A stretch of 64,000 nt of DNA from Marinihelvus sp963695135 (GCA_963695135.1 CAVOGA010000001.1:930001-994000), one strand, 5' to 3'; shown: positions 54,380 through 63,517, counted from the first letter of the stretch. Notes: a model not told the origin generated them from the sequence alone. Made by a program: numbers and translations.

Positions 54380-55666
54380 CTAGACCCCGGTCTCGCGTTC
54401 CAGGACCCGTTGCAGGGTTTCCAGGAGAAACGCCCGCTCTTCGTCGCCAAACACCAGCGGCGGCCGGATTTTCAGCACGTTGTCACCCTGGCCGGTCACG
54501 CCGATCAGCACACCCTCGTCGCGCAGGCGGTTCATGACGCGCCGCGCGAGGGGCGCGTTGGGCCGTTTGCCCGGCCCTTCCTGCACCAGGTCGACGCCGA
54601 TAAACAGGCCGCTGCCGCGAACGTCGCCGATTGCCCCGAGGCGCCCCGCCATGTCCTGCAGCGCCTGGATCAGCTGCCCGCCCTGGCGCCTGGCGTTTTC
54701 CTGCAGTTGCTCCTCCTCCAGCACATCCAGCACCGCCAGGGCGGCGGCGCAGGAAACCGGGTTGCCGGCAAAGGTATTGAAGTAGTGGCTGATCTCGCTG
54801 AACCGCTCCGCGAGTTCCGCGCGGAGCAGCACGGCGGAGACCGGATGGCCGTTGCCCATGGGCTTGCCCAGCGTGACCAGGTCGGGCCTGGCCTGCAGAC
54901 GGTCATAGCCAAAGAAATGGGTTCCCGTCCGCCCGAAGCCGGCCTGCACCTCGTCGGCAATAAACAGGCCACCCGCGGCGCGCACCCGCTCCGCGGCGGC
55001 GCCCAGGAAGCCGGCGGGAACCGTCGGCATGCCCTCGCTGGACAGCACCGTGTCGAGCAGCAGGGCGGCCGGTCGATGACCGCGGGCGGCCAGCGTGGCC
55101 AGGGCCTGATCCAGTTGCTCCAGGTAATGGTCCCTGGCGTGTTCAACGCTGACGGGACAGCGGAAGCACTCCGGCGCCGGCATGGTGACCACGTGATCGC
55201 CACGGCGCTCCGGCGGTGTCATGTCCGTCGACAAGGGCGCGATGGCAATGGAATGACCATGGTAGGCAAATTCGGTGACGATAACGCCGTCGTTGCCGGT
55301 GACCGTGCGGGCGATGCGCAGCGCCAGGTCATTGGCCTCGGTGCCGCTGCAGGCGTACATGGCGTGCCATGCGCCACCCGGCATCCGGTCGATCAGGCGT
55401 TCGGACAGGTCCAGCACATTGTCATGCAGATAGCGGGTGTGGGTGTTAAGCAGTCCCGCCTGCCGGCAGATCGCCTCGACCACCCGGGGATGCGCATGCC
55501 CGACGTGCGGCACATTGTTATAGGCGTCCAGAAAACGCCGTCCATCCGCATCGGTCAGCCAGCAGCCCTCACCGCGGACAATATGCAGCGGCTGGTCATA
55601 AAACAGGCGGTAGGCGGGGCCCAGGAGTCGCGCGCGACGCTGCATTATGCTGTCTTCACGGTTCAC
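54380..55666 (-). CDS. Class III aminotransferase (AGXT2/phospholyase-like)
   Basis: 428 residues. PLP motifs: ACSGTEANDLALRIAR, FIADEVQAGFGRTG and the Schiff-base Lys in VTLGKPMGNGHPVSAVL. The order and the opening RRARLLGPAYRLFYDQPLHIVRG resemble alanine-glyoxylate aminotransferase 2-like and ethanolamine-phosphate phospho-lyase proteins. Substrate not determined. I use GTG 55666; ATG 55645 (MQRRARLLGPAY) is an equally plausible start. Divergent from the class D-like sortase. Confidence 0.88.
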   Translation of the reverse strand: MNREDSIMQRRARLLGPAYRLFYDQPLHIVRGEGCWLTDADGRRFLDAYNNVPHVGHAHPRVVEAICRQAGLLNTHTRYLHDNVLDLSERLIDRMPGGAWHAMYACSGTEANDLALRIARTVTGNDGVIVTEFAYHGHSIAIAPLSTDMTPPERRGDHVVTMPAPECFRCPVSVEHARDHYLEQLDQALATLAARGHRPAALLLDTVLSSEGMPTVPAGFLGAAAERVRAAGGLFIADEVQAGFGRTGTHFFGYDRLQARPDLVTLGKPMGNGHPVSAVLLRAELAERFSEISHYFNTFAGNPVSCAAALAVLDVLEEEQLQENARRQGGQLIQALQDMAGRLGAIGDVRGSGLFIGVDLVQEGPGKRPNAPLARRVMNRLRDEGVLIGVTGQGDNVLKIRPPLVFGDEERAFLLETLQRVLERETGV

Positions 55667-55768
55667 GATGGTGATGATCTCCGCAGCGCAGCCTCGCGCC
55701 CAGTTGATTGTTGGCCATTATGCGCTACTATCATGACACCAGCCTCAGGAAAGGCTCAGCTTATTCAA

Positions 55769-56483
55769 ATGCAAGCGGAAAACCGCGCCGCCCGGCGGCG
55801 CAAGGCAGTTGGCAACGCTCTGATGCTTGGCGGTATCGGGCTGCTTGCGGCTTTTTTCGGATTCAAGATCTGGTCAGCGCAACAGAGCACCGCCGCTATC
55901 GATGCCTTTGAGGCGGCCCGGGCGGTTGCCGTGCGGGAACCTGCACCACTTCCGGGCGACGTGCACAGTCCTTCCGTCAGTGAGGCGGCCAGCGTCTCCT
56001 GGGACCTGCCGGCAGATACCTCAAGCTGGTCTGCACAGCGTATTGCGCACTACCAGGACGCCAGGGATACGAGTGATGCCCCGCCGCAGGCCATCCTCAA
56101 TATCGAGCACCTGAACATCCGCGTGCCGGTTTTTAACGGGGCCACGGACCTTAATCTGAATCGCGGGGTCGCCCGCATTATCGGCACCGGCCGCATCGGT
56201 GAAGCGGGCAACCTCGGCATCGCGGGACACCGCGACGGGTTCTTCCGTCCGCTCAAGGACATCAGGCTCGGTGACCGGATGACGCTGGAAACCCATTACG
56301 GCACCGAAGTCTTCGAGGTGTCCTCGATCGAAATTGTTGATCCCACGGAACTGGACGTGCTGGCACCCACCGATGCCGCGACGGTTACGCTGGTTACCTG
56401 CTACCCTTTCTACCATGTTGGTAGTGCACCACAAGCGCTTCATCGTTAAAGCTGAAGCACTGATAAATCAGGTCAATTCCTAG
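55769..56483 (+). CDS. Second sortase (class D-like), one frameshift near 56435
   Basis: About 237 residues after correction. N-terminal basic stretch and membrane helix (about 15-33), a linker, then a sortase domain with catalytic His154 (GIAGHRDGFFRPL) and Cys211 (VTLVTCYPFYHVGSAP). In the given frame the protein ends SAPQALHR just before the catalytic Arg. Removing one C near 56435 gives SAPKRFIVKAEALINQVNS with Arg about residue 222 and a stop at 56483, 11 bases before the next gene. It is unrelated in neighbourhood to the class GN sortase at 38.7 kb. ATG 55769 follows an AGGAAAGG; ATG 55733 is also in frame. Confidence 0.88.
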
Positions 56484-56494
56484 AGGAGGAAACC

Positions 56495-57070
56495 ATGAAG
56501 AAGATGACCCTGAGAGTTGCCCTTGGCGCGGTTGCGTGCCTTGGGTTCAGTACGACGACCGTCCACGCCCAAGGCCAAACCTGTTCGGATGTGACTTTTG
56601 TGCCGGCGATCTATGAGCGCTGGCCGTTTGCCGATGAAGCCTGCCTTGAGATGGTTGATCGCAATGGCGATACCTACGCCCGCTTCGAGGCCGAGGTCGT
56701 CTCCCAGAGCCCCGGCGGAACCTATGTTCGCTACACGCTCCAGGATGGCTCCCTGACCCCGAGCCGCAAGGCCGATCCGCCCCCGGGAATCGAGGCGTAC
56801 ATCGATGGCAAGGAAACCATGATCAAGGACCTCCAGGTCCGGCAGAAGGTGAACATCTACCTGCCGAAGTCGGCATGGGAGCAGCCCAAGCCTGCGGCCA
56901 CCGTGGCCAAGGCTGCACCGCCCCCGCCTCCGCCCCCGCCCCCGCCGGCCAAGCCCGAGCCGAAGCCGGTGATGCCGTCAACCGCCGGAAACGCCGGATG
57001 GCTGGCCATCATGGGTGGATTGCTGCTGCTGCTCGGTGGCGCTGTGCGCTTCGCGAGACAGCGGCACTAA
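56495..57070 (+). CDS. Sortase-anchored exported protein (MPSTAG sorting signal)
   Basis: 191 residues after a strong GAGGAGG. Signal peptide (about 1-25, ending VHAQ), a small domain (26-130) with two cysteines (30 and 50) and YVRYTLQDGSLTPSRKA, a linker containing ten consecutive prolines (142-151), then the C-terminal sorting signal MPSTAG (160-165), a membrane helix (WLAIMGGLLLLLGGAVRF) and a basic tail (ARQRH). This tripartite end is the classical sortase substrate layout with Met in place of Leu in LPXTG. Its gene starts 11 bases after the sortase, so the pair is dedicated. The N-terminal domain is not recognised. Confidence 0.85.
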   Translation: MKKMTLRVALGAVACLGFSTTTVHAQGQTCSDVTFVPAIYERWPFADEACLEMVDRNGDTYARFEAEVVSQSPGGTYVRYTLQDGSLTPSRKADPPPGIEAYIDGKETMIKDLQVRQKVNIYLPKSAWEQPKPAATVAKAAPPPPPPPPPPAKPEPKPVMPSTAGNAGWLAIMGGLLLLLGGAVRFARQRH

Positions 57071-57096
57071 GTTAAAGCGACACAAGGCCTGATTGG

Positions 57097-57130
57097 CAAG
57101 GGGCGCCCCGTGGGGCGCCCCTTGTTTTTT
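57097..57130 (+). terminator. Intrinsic terminator of the sortase-substrate operon
   Basis: CAAGGGGCGCCCC pairs with GGGGCGCCCCTTG, followed by TTTTTT (57125-57130). It is strong, and lies 27 bases after the substrate stop. Confidence 0.9.
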
Positions 57131-57170
57131 GGGCTGTCGCCGCAGCCACTGCGGCAAGGCAGATATGGCT

Positions 57171-58268
57171 TCAGGCATCCAGCGGCCGGGGTTGTGGCGC
57201 CGGGCGCTGGCGCCCAGGCACAAAGGCATCAAAGACAGCCACCGCGGCGGTGCCGTAAAGGCCGACCGCCAGGATCAGCAGCAGGCGCGTGTAAAAACCC
57301 GCAGCCGCATCACCGCCCGGCATTGCCAGGGCCGGGCCGAGTAGAACGAGCATGGTCAGGTAGGCATAGGAGGCCATGGAAAATTTCGGATGGACCGTGA
57401 CGCCCTGGAATATCCAGCGGCCGAAGAGCAGTCCTGCGAGGCCGACCAGCAGGGTGTAAAGCGGCAGAGCGTGCCAGATGGTCAAGAGTTGCCAGACGGC
57501 AATGGCGCCCAACCCGCCCCACAGCGTCGACTTCAGCAGATCAACGCCCATCTCGCGGCTCTTGTCGGTGCTGGCCTGCTGCCCCATGGCGGCGACCTTG
57601 ATCATGACCACGGTATAAGCCGGACTGCCGCTCAGGTAGAGAAACAGCAGGGCCAGCGGCAGCACGATCACCAGGCTGCGACAGGCGCTGCGCCTGGCCT
57701 GGGCCGGGGAAGGCGCAGTCGCACTGGGCGGCGCGGCAGCTTGAATATGATCCGGGTCCGGGGGCAGATCCGGCAACAGGGCGTGGGCAATCCAGACAAA
57801 CGCCATAGCAACGGCCGCGGCCAGGCCGAGTGCCCGGATCAGCAGCAGCAGGATGTCAGCATTGACGCTGCCCACGGTGACCACGAGCGTCAGGCCGATG
57901 GTGATGAACGTACCCAGCACCGGGCTGCCGCCGCGTGCGGTGTAGTAGAAGCTGTAGTACAGCGCCAGGGCCACCAGCAGGATACCCGCCCACCGGGCAT
58001 GGTGAAGAAAAGGCAGCAGGGCGGAGCCCAGCACCATCGGCAGCAGCAGGGCGACGATGAACATCAGGCCTTTTTTCAGGCCGGGCGCGGGCATAGGCAA
58101 CGCCAGGATAAACATCGTCAGCACGGGCGTGATAAAGGCCAGTGGCCAGCTGATGAACTGCGACACCCACAGGCACAGGGACGTTCCCAGCGCCAGGCGC
58201 AGGATGCGCCGGGTTGCCGCCGGATGCCGCCCATCCAGCGCTGCCCGGCCGCTGGCCTCAGTAGGCAT
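57171..58268 (-). CDS. DUF2955/FUSC-like membrane permease
   Basis: 365 residues with about ten hydrophobic segments in two clusters (residues 20-165 and 205-350) separated by a Pro/Ala-rich loop (about 170-200). This is the DUF2955 family, related to the fusaric-acid/aromatic-acid efflux (FUSC, AaeB) permeases. Together with the HlyD protein (overlap 11 bases) and the outer-membrane factor upstream it forms a tripartite exporter. Substrate unknown; aromatic carboxylates are typical of the group. Confidence 0.87.
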   Translation of the reverse strand: MPTEASGRAALDGRHPAATRRILRLALGTSLCLWVSQFISWPLAFITPVLTMFILALPMPAPGLKKGLMFIVALLLPMVLGSALLPFLHHARWAGILLVALALYYSFYYTARGGSPVLGTFITIGLTLVVTVGSVNADILLLLIRALGLAAAVAMAFVWIAHALLPDLPPDPDHIQAAAPPSATAPSPAQARRSACRSLVIVLPLALLFLYLSGSPAYTVVMIKVAAMGQQASTDKSREMGVDLLKSTLWGGLGAIAVWQLLTIWHALPLYTLLVGLAGLLFGRWIFQGVTVHPKFSMASYAYLTMLVLLGPALAMPGGDAAAGFYTRLLLILAVGLYGTAAVAVFDAFVPGRQRPAPQPRPLDA

Positions 58269-59424
58269 AACTCAGCCAGGAAGCAATTTTGAGCATCACC
58301 CGGGCCAGCGGGTTGAACAGGGGATGGTCGCCGGTATACACGGTTACTGAGGCCTGTGAGCCGACCTTGATCAGGGTCCGGCCATCGGCATCCCGGGGTA
58401 GCTCAAACCGGATCAGCACCGGGTAACGCTGGGGCTGGCGCAGCCAGCTCGAATCGTTCCTGATGGTTGGCAACTGGCCGAGTGGCGGGCTGTTGACCGA
58501 TACGCCGAAACCAATTTCGCCGACCGTGCCCGCGAACACCTGCCCGGGATAGCTGTCGAAAATGATGCCCACCGGGTCGCCGGGGGTAATATGCCCGAGG
58601 TTGTTTTCCGTGTAATCGGCCTGGATCCAGACATGGTGCGTGGCGATAAAGGTCAGTTGCGCGGCTCCGGCATTGGCGAAATTGCCGGTGTCCAGCTGCA
58701 CCCCGGTCACCACCCCGTCCATCGGCGCGCGCACCGTGGTCCGTTCCAGGTTCAGGCGGGCCGTCTCCAGGCCGGCCAGCGCCTGCTGCACGGCGGCGTT
58801 GGCATCGCCCGGTTCGCCCAGCTGCTCCAGCGCGGCCGCCAGGGCCGCCTGGGCCGAGGTGACCCGGGACTGCGCAGAAATCAGCGAGGCTTCCGCGGAC
58901 TCAAGGCGGCGCAGGGACAGCGCGCCCGGGTCTTCCTCGCGAATGGTTCGCATGCGGATCACGTCCAGCCGGGTCTTTTCCTCCGTGGCCCTGGCCGACT
59001 CAACGCTGGCCCGGGCTGAATCGACATTGGCCTGGGCCGCGCCCTGGGCCTGCCGCGCCTGCTCGAGCGTGGCCTGCGCATTCTGCAGCGCGTACTCGTA
59101 GCGCTCCCGGCCTATCTGGAACAGCGGATCGCCCTGTTTTACCGCCTGGTTGTTGGTGACATTGACCGCGGTAATGGTTCCGGACACTTCCGGCGCGATG
59201 GGCACCACCAGCGCATTCACCCGGGCCTGGTCGGTAAACGGCGTGACCCGGTCGGCGCGCAGGTAACAGGCGAGCAGGATAAGCACCAGCGCCAGCACAA
59301 TAAAGGTCCAGCGGCGCACCGGGTCGGCTTTACGGCGTGTCGCCGGCCGGTCCGTCCCGGTGGCCTGCTGCACCGGATCGCCCGGTGCGTCGCCGGGTTC
59401 GGCAGCGGTTGTTTTCTCGTTCAT
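58258..59424 (-). CDS. HlyD/EmrA-type periplasmic adaptor of the efflux system
   Basis: 388 residues. Cytoplasmic Arg-rich start, membrane helix (WTFIVLALVLILLACYL, about 39-55), split lipoyl domain (VVPIAPEVSGTITAVNV ... RAPMDGVVTGVQLDTGNF) flanking a long coiled coil (about 110-215, Ala/Gln/Glu/Arg rich), then a beta-barrel domain. It bridges the inner-membrane permease to the outer-membrane factor. It lies 9 bases after the outer-membrane gene. Confidence 0.92.
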   Translation of the reverse strand: MNEKTTAAEPGDAPGDPVQQATGTDRPATRRKADPVRRWTFIVLALVLILLACYLRADRVTPFTDQARVNALVVPIAPEVSGTITAVNVTNNQAVKQGDPLFQIGRERYEYALQNAQATLEQARQAQGAAQANVDSARASVESARATEEKTRLDVIRMRTIREEDPGALSLRRLESAEASLISAQSRVTSAQAALAAALEQLGEPGDANAAVQQALAGLETARLNLERTTVRAPMDGVVTGVQLDTGNFANAGAAQLTFIATHHVWIQADYTENNLGHITPGDPVGIIFDSYPGQVFAGTVGEIGFGVSVNSPPLGQLPTIRNDSSWLRQPQRYPVLIRFELPRDADGRTLIKVGSQASVTVYTGDHPLFNPLARVMLKIASWLSYAY

Positions 59425-59433
59425 GGACTTCCC

Positions 59434-60966
59434 CTATTGATCCGCCGTTGACGCCGGGGCGGCCTGCTGGTCCGGGTCGCGGTCCTGCGCAGCTTCGATC
59501 AGCCCGCCCCAGTTCGTGCGTTCCTGCATTTCATTCCGTGTCCCGGCACTGATGAATTGCCGGGGATCGCCAAACTGCCAGCCGCCGCCCAGGGCGGTAA
59601 ACAGCGAGGCCATGGCGCGCGCCGTGTCGCCCTGGCTGCTCACATAACGTGTTTCCTGGGCAAACAGGGCCTGCTGGGCGTTCAGTACCCGCTCATAGTC
59701 CGAGTAGCCCTCGCGATAACGCAATGTGGAGAGCTCGTTGGAGCGTTTCGCCGAGACCACCGTCTGCCTGAGGATCGCCTGCTGCTGTTTGCTGCCGATG
59801 AACTGCGCCATGGCGTCCTCGGCTTCCCGGGCGGCCTGGAGCACGGTTTCCCGGTAGTTCACCAGCGCCTGTTGCAGCGTTGCATCCTGGACGCGCACAT
59901 TGTTCCTGAGCCGGCCGTAGTTCAGGAACGGCCAGACAAAGGAAGGCCCCACGGACCAGGCCAGGGCGTCACTGCTGAACAGGTCCCCGAAATCGCTGTC
60001 CCCGGGACCCCCGGCGGAAATGCCGATCGATCCGGTCAGCGAAAAGCTCGGATAAAGGTTCGCCTCGGCGACGCCCACCAGGGCGTTTGCCGCGCGCGCT
60101 TGCAGTTCGGCCTGGCGCACGTCCGGCCGCTGCCGCAGCATGTCCGCCGGCAGGCCAATGGAGAGGTTGTCCGGTGGAATGGGTATGCCGCTGTGCTTCG
60201 CCAGCACCTCCTTTACGGCGCCGGGACTCTGGCCCAGGAGCACGCTCAGCGCGTTGCGCGACTGCGCAAGGCTGATCTCGAGACCGGGAATGCTGGCCTG
60301 TGTGCTCAGCAGCAGGGTCAGGGACTGTTGAACATCCAGCTCCGAGTCGGCGCCGTTGTTGAACAGGACCAGCGCAATATCGTAACTGCGTTGCTGAATG
60401 CTCACGTTTTCATGCGCGATGCGCACCTGTTCCTCGAGGGAGCGCACCGTGATGTAGGAGGTCACAACGGCGCCGATCAGCAGCACCCGGGCCTGGTCAT
60501 AGGCGGCGATGGAGGCCAGGTAGGATGCATCCGCCGCCTCAATTCCGCGCCGGAAGCGGCCCCAGAAATCAATTTCCCAGGACGCGGTGGCGCCCGCGCC
60601 GTAGCTCCAGAAGCCATCGGTCTGCAGCGCATTGTCGGCCGGCGCCAGGTAAGTAGCGTCCCCGGCCAGGACCTGCGTCTGCGGGTACTGGCTGCCGGTG
60701 GCGATGCCCAGCTGGGCGCGCGCCTTGAGCACGTTCAGACCCGTCAGTTCCAGCGTGTTGTTGTTTTCCAGCGCCGTTGCAACGAGCTCATCCAGCACCG
60801 GGTCCGCAAAAGCATGCCACCAGGGGGCGGGGGTCTGCGGGGTGGTGTCCAGGCCTTCCGCCGTCGTTTGCGACCACCCGGGTGGTGTATCGGGTTTTGG
60901 TGGCACGAAGTCCGGCCCGACCGTGCAGGCGCTCAGTGCGTGCGCTGACAAGGAGCAATGCCGCAC
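59434..60966 (-). CDS. NodT-family outer-membrane efflux lipoprotein
   Basis: About 510 residues. After the lipobox L-S-A-C the mature protein begins CTVGPDFVPP, the family start, followed by two OEP repeats (LRQRPDVRQAELQARAAN between them). The signal peptide is broken: in this frame it reads MRHCSLSAHALSAC from a GTG, whereas one base fewer near 60925 gives ALLLVSAALSAC, a proper hydrophobic core. The true start is therefore uncertain and lies a little upstream. First gene of the exporter operon. Confidence 0.88.
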   Translation of the reverse strand: MRHCSLSAHALSACTVGPDFVPPKPDTPPGWSQTTAEGLDTTPQTPAPWWHAFADPVLDELVATALENNNTLELTGLNVLKARAQLGIATGSQYPQTQVLAGDATYLAPADNALQTDGFWSYGAGATASWEIDFWGRFRRGIEAADASYLASIAAYDQARVLLIGAVVTSYITVRSLEEQVRIAHENVSIQQRSYDIALVLFNNGADSELDVQQSLTLLLSTQASIPGLEISLAQSRNALSVLLGQSPGAVKEVLAKHSGIPIPPDNLSIGLPADMLRQRPDVRQAELQARAANALVGVAEANLYPSFSLTGSIGISAGGPGDSDFGDLFSSDALAWSVGPSFVWPFLNYGRLRNNVRVQDATLQQALVNYRETVLQAAREAEDAMAQFIGSKQQQAILRQTVVSAKRSNELSTLRYREGYSDYERVLNAQQALFAQETRYVSSQGDTARAMASLFTALGGGWQFGDPRQFISAGTRNEMQERTNWGGLIEAAQDRDPDQQAAPASTADQ

Positions 60967-61014
60967 CTTTGGATGCCCTGCCGGTATCGCCAGCTGGTCA
61001 GATTGCGGCGCTTA

Positions 61015-61479
61015 TCATTCAACCGGTTTCTGGTGCTCTGCTGTTGTCGTTGATCTAAAAAAGTAGCCGATCACGGCGACCAGCAGACCCGCGGACAGGC
61101 CGAACATCAGCACACCATTGGCTGCCTCCAGGGGACCAAGCAGTCGCCAGGTCGGGTCCATGATGATATCGCCATAGCCCAGGGAGGTGAAATTGGTCGC
61201 GGAGAAGTAAAACGCTGTTTCGTAGCTGTCGAATTGTCCGATGGCCAGGAATACGGCTGCCCAGGTAGCAAATTGCAGCAGATGCCCAAGAACCAGGAAG
61301 CTCATCACCACGGTGAGCGGAACCACGAAGGGGTGTTTGCTCGATTGATGGTCGAATTTGGCAAGCCGCTTTTTCAGGTAGTGAAGAGACGGCTTGGCAG
61401 CCAACAGTAAAATCATCAGGTTGACCAGGGTCAATGTGGTCCCGATGGCCAGGTTTCTGATGAAATCATAGTTATCCAT
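61015..61479 (-). CDS. Two-pore-helix-type potassium channel (Ion_trans_2)
   Basis: 154 residues. Three hydrophobic segments (about 10-30, 52-78, 115-142), with a pore loop between the last two carrying the selectivity-filter motif TSLGYGDI. This is the minimal bacterial K+ channel type without a regulatory RCK domain. Its ATG shares a base with the stop of the AI-2E family gene, so they are co-expressed. Confidence 0.88.
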   Translation of the reverse strand: MDNYDFIRNLAIGTTLTLVNLMILLLAAKPSLHYLKKRLAKFDHQSSKHPFVVPLTVVMSFLVLGHLLQFATWAAVFLAIGQFDSYETAFYFSATNFTSLGYGDIIMDPTWRLLGPLEAANGVLMFGLSAGLLVAVIGYFFRSTTTAEHQKPVE

Positions 61480-62564
61480 CAGGCCGGTTCCTCTGTTGTC
61501 GGTTTCCCTTCGTCGAGCCCGAGGCCGAGCCAGAACAGCAGCAATTTATAACCCATGGCGAGAACCACGGCGCCCACGAACAGGCCAAGCAGACCCGAGG
61601 TGATCAACCCCCCTATCGCGCCAAGCAGAATCACCAGCGTTGGCACGTCAACGCCCCGTCCCAGCAGCAGTGGCTTGAGAAACATGTCCCCGAAGGAAAC
61701 CACCAGGCTCCAGACCGCGAAAATGGTCGCGACCGTCGTGTTTGGCTCAACCGAGAACACGTAGAAGATGACCGGCCCAAGGACCAGCCAGGGGGGCAGT
61801 TGGGCGATCGCCACGATCAGGACCAGGATCGCCCAGATGCCGGCTCCGGGTACACCCACGACCACCATGCCAATACCGGCAAGCACCGCCTGGATAAAGG
61901 CGACGCCCAGAACGCCCATGGTCACCGAGCGTACGGTTGCCGTGGTCAGGGTCATGGATTCCTCGGCTTTCACCGCGCCGAGCAGGCGCGTGAACAGCAG
62001 CCGCATGCCGTGAGTGACCGTTTTGTCATTGGCCAGCAAGCCAGCGGCAATCAGCACCGATGCGAAAAACAGCAAGATGGAAATTCCCAGGCCCGCTGCC
62101 TTGCCAGCGGCAAATTTGCCGGCTTCCTTGAACTGGGCTGAATGCGCCGTCAGAAAGGCGCCCATGTCTGCTGCCGCAGAGGACCATAGTTCGTAGATTC
62201 GCCCTCCCACCAACGGCCAGTCCTTTACATTGTCTCCGGGCGGGGCGATGTGGAACGAGCCCTGTTCAATACTTTGTGTAAACGACTGGATCGGGGTGAG
62301 GATCGAGTCCGCAAACAACCAGGCCGGGACAATGACTGACGCGATTCCGAGCAGCGCGAAAAGCACCGCTGCAAGTTTGTTGCCCACGCGTTCGCGCAGG
62401 GCGCAGAACGGCGTGTGAACCGAGATCGCAATCACCGTACCCCAGGTAATCAGCCCAATGAAGGGCAGGAGCAGTTGCAGGCACCAGGCGATAATGAAAA
62501 AGACCAGCAGCAGGCTGATCGTTACGTCAAAAGAAAGTCGAAGTACGTCGCGTGATTGGAGCAC
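61479..62564 (-). CDS. AI-2E family transporter
   Basis: 361 residues, about eight membrane helices. The C-terminal conserved region (GVGIWAILVLIVAIAQLPPW-like, GDMFLKPLLLGRGVDVPTLVILLGAIGG) is the PF01594 signature. Members include TqsA and Na+/H+ antiporters of halophiles, so a quorum-signal role should not be assumed. Paired with a K+ channel, an ion or osmotic function is plausible. Confidence 0.9.
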   Translation of the reverse strand: MLQSRDVLRLSFDVTISLLLVFFIIAWCLQLLLPFIGLITWGTVIAISVHTPFCALRERVGNKLAAVLFALLGIASVIVPAWLFADSILTPIQSFTQSIEQGSFHIAPPGDNVKDWPLVGGRIYELWSSAAADMGAFLTAHSAQFKEAGKFAAGKAAGLGISILLFFASVLIAAGLLANDKTVTHGMRLLFTRLLGAVKAEESMTLTTATVRSVTMGVLGVAFIQAVLAGIGMVVVGVPGAGIWAILVLIVAIAQLPPWLVLGPVIFYVFSVEPNTTVATIFAVWSLVVSFGDMFLKPLLLGRGVDVPTLVILLGAIGGLITSGLLGLFVGAVVLAMGYKLLLFWLGLGLDEGKPTTEEPA

Positions 62565-62657
62565 GGAGACATGTCCTGTTCGGTTCAGCTTTCGAAGAAT
62601 ACACGCACCGGGCGGGCAGGTCAGCGTTTGCGGTCAGTATTCAGCGCCCCGGCTGGC

Positions 62658-63107
62658 TCAGGGGGCGGCTTCAGGCGCCAGCGCCGTCGCAGGGCGCCGG
62701 GACCCGGCTGCGCCATGGAGTACATCGGCCAGGCTGCGGTCATTCAGGGAATCGATGAAGGCGCCGGCGGCTTCGCCAAGCGCGAGTTCCAGCTGTGCGT
62801 GCGGCTGCCGGAGTGAGCCGGGCAGCTCGCCCGGTGTCGGTAGCAGGTCCATGCTGCCTTCCGTATGCAGGATGACTTCAGCCAGGCGGATTTCCGCAGG
62901 TGAAACCTGCAAGCGGACTCCACCACCGGGCCCACGCTGGGACAGCAGGTAGCCCGTGCCGCCCAGAAAGCTGACCACTTTCATCAGGTGATTTCTGGAA
63001 ATGCCATAGGCATCCGACACCTCGCGAATTGTCACCCACTGATTGGGGCGCTGACCCACGTAGATCAGTACGCGCAGGGCATAGTCGGTAAATCTGGTGA
63101 ATTGCAT
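62658..63107 (-). CDS. Rrf2-family regulator lacking cluster cysteines
   Basis: 149 residues. Winged helix: FTDYALRVLIYVG, ISRNHLMKVVSFLGGTGYL and RGPGGGVRL, the NsrR/Rrf2 pattern. The C-terminal dimer helix (GEAAGAFIDSLNDRSLADVL) aligns with NsrR, but the region that normally holds three [Fe-S] Cys (here GSMDLLPTPGELPGSLRQ) has none, and there is no Cys in the whole protein. It is therefore not an iron-sulfur sensor in the usual way. It lies 104 bases downstream of a cytochrome c gene on the same strand. Confidence 0.9.
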   Translation of the reverse strand: MQFTRFTDYALRVLIYVGQRPNQWVTIREVSDAYGISRNHLMKVVSFLGGTGYLLSQRGPGGGVRLQVSPAEIRLAEVILHTEGSMDLLPTPGELPGSLRQPHAQLELALGEAAGAFIDSLNDRSLADVLHGAAGSRRPATALAPEAAP

Positions 63108-63211
63108 GACTGGCCGAAGCCTCCGGGTTTTTGTACTTCTCCCCCCGGTTCATGATTGAAATTATAGCCGCGGCTTGCAGGCCGTACCAGCGTCAGCGCC
63201 GGCTCCGTGGT

Positions 63212-63517
63212 TCAGAGGCTGGCGTAATACGCCGCCAGGTTTTCTATATCCGCGTCGGACAGGTTTTTGGCCAGCGGCGACATGATCGGATTGTTGCGGC
63301 CCCCGTCACGATAGGCTTTCAATGCCAGTATGAGGTATTGGTCTTGCTGGCCGGCCAGGTTAGGCCATTGCGGATTGGGACTGATGCCTTTCACCCCGTG
63401 ACAGGCGACGCAGACGGCGGCTTTTGCCTTGCCTTGTTCTATGTCGGCTGCGCTGGCATCGCTGACGAAAGTTGCCAGGCCCAGCAGGCAGGCAGAGAGC
63501 AGGATTGGGTTTTTCAT
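63212..63517 (-). CDS. Small periplasmic class I cytochrome c
   Basis: 101 residues from ATG 63517. Signal peptide MKNPILLSACLLGLATFVSDASA, then one haem-binding motif CVACHG and the distal Met in NNPIMSPLAKNL, as in cytochrome c553/c4-type proteins (ENLAAYYASL C-terminus). A soluble electron carrier. The longer frame to 63595 has no signal advantage. Confidence 0.92.
   Translation of the reverse strand: MKNPILLSACLLGLATFVSDASAADIEQGKAKAAVCVACHGVKGISPNPQWPNLAGQQDQYLILALKAYRDGGRNNPIMSPLAKNLSDADIENLAAYYASL

Noticed and set aside
54410..55768. Plus-strand frame open through the class III aminotransferase into the sortase
   Set aside because: It is antisense to a gene with clear PLP motifs; only the part from 55769 codes.
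61479..62564. Autoinducer-2 exporter
   Set aside because: The family name is broad; without luxS or lsr genes nearby a quorum role is not supported.
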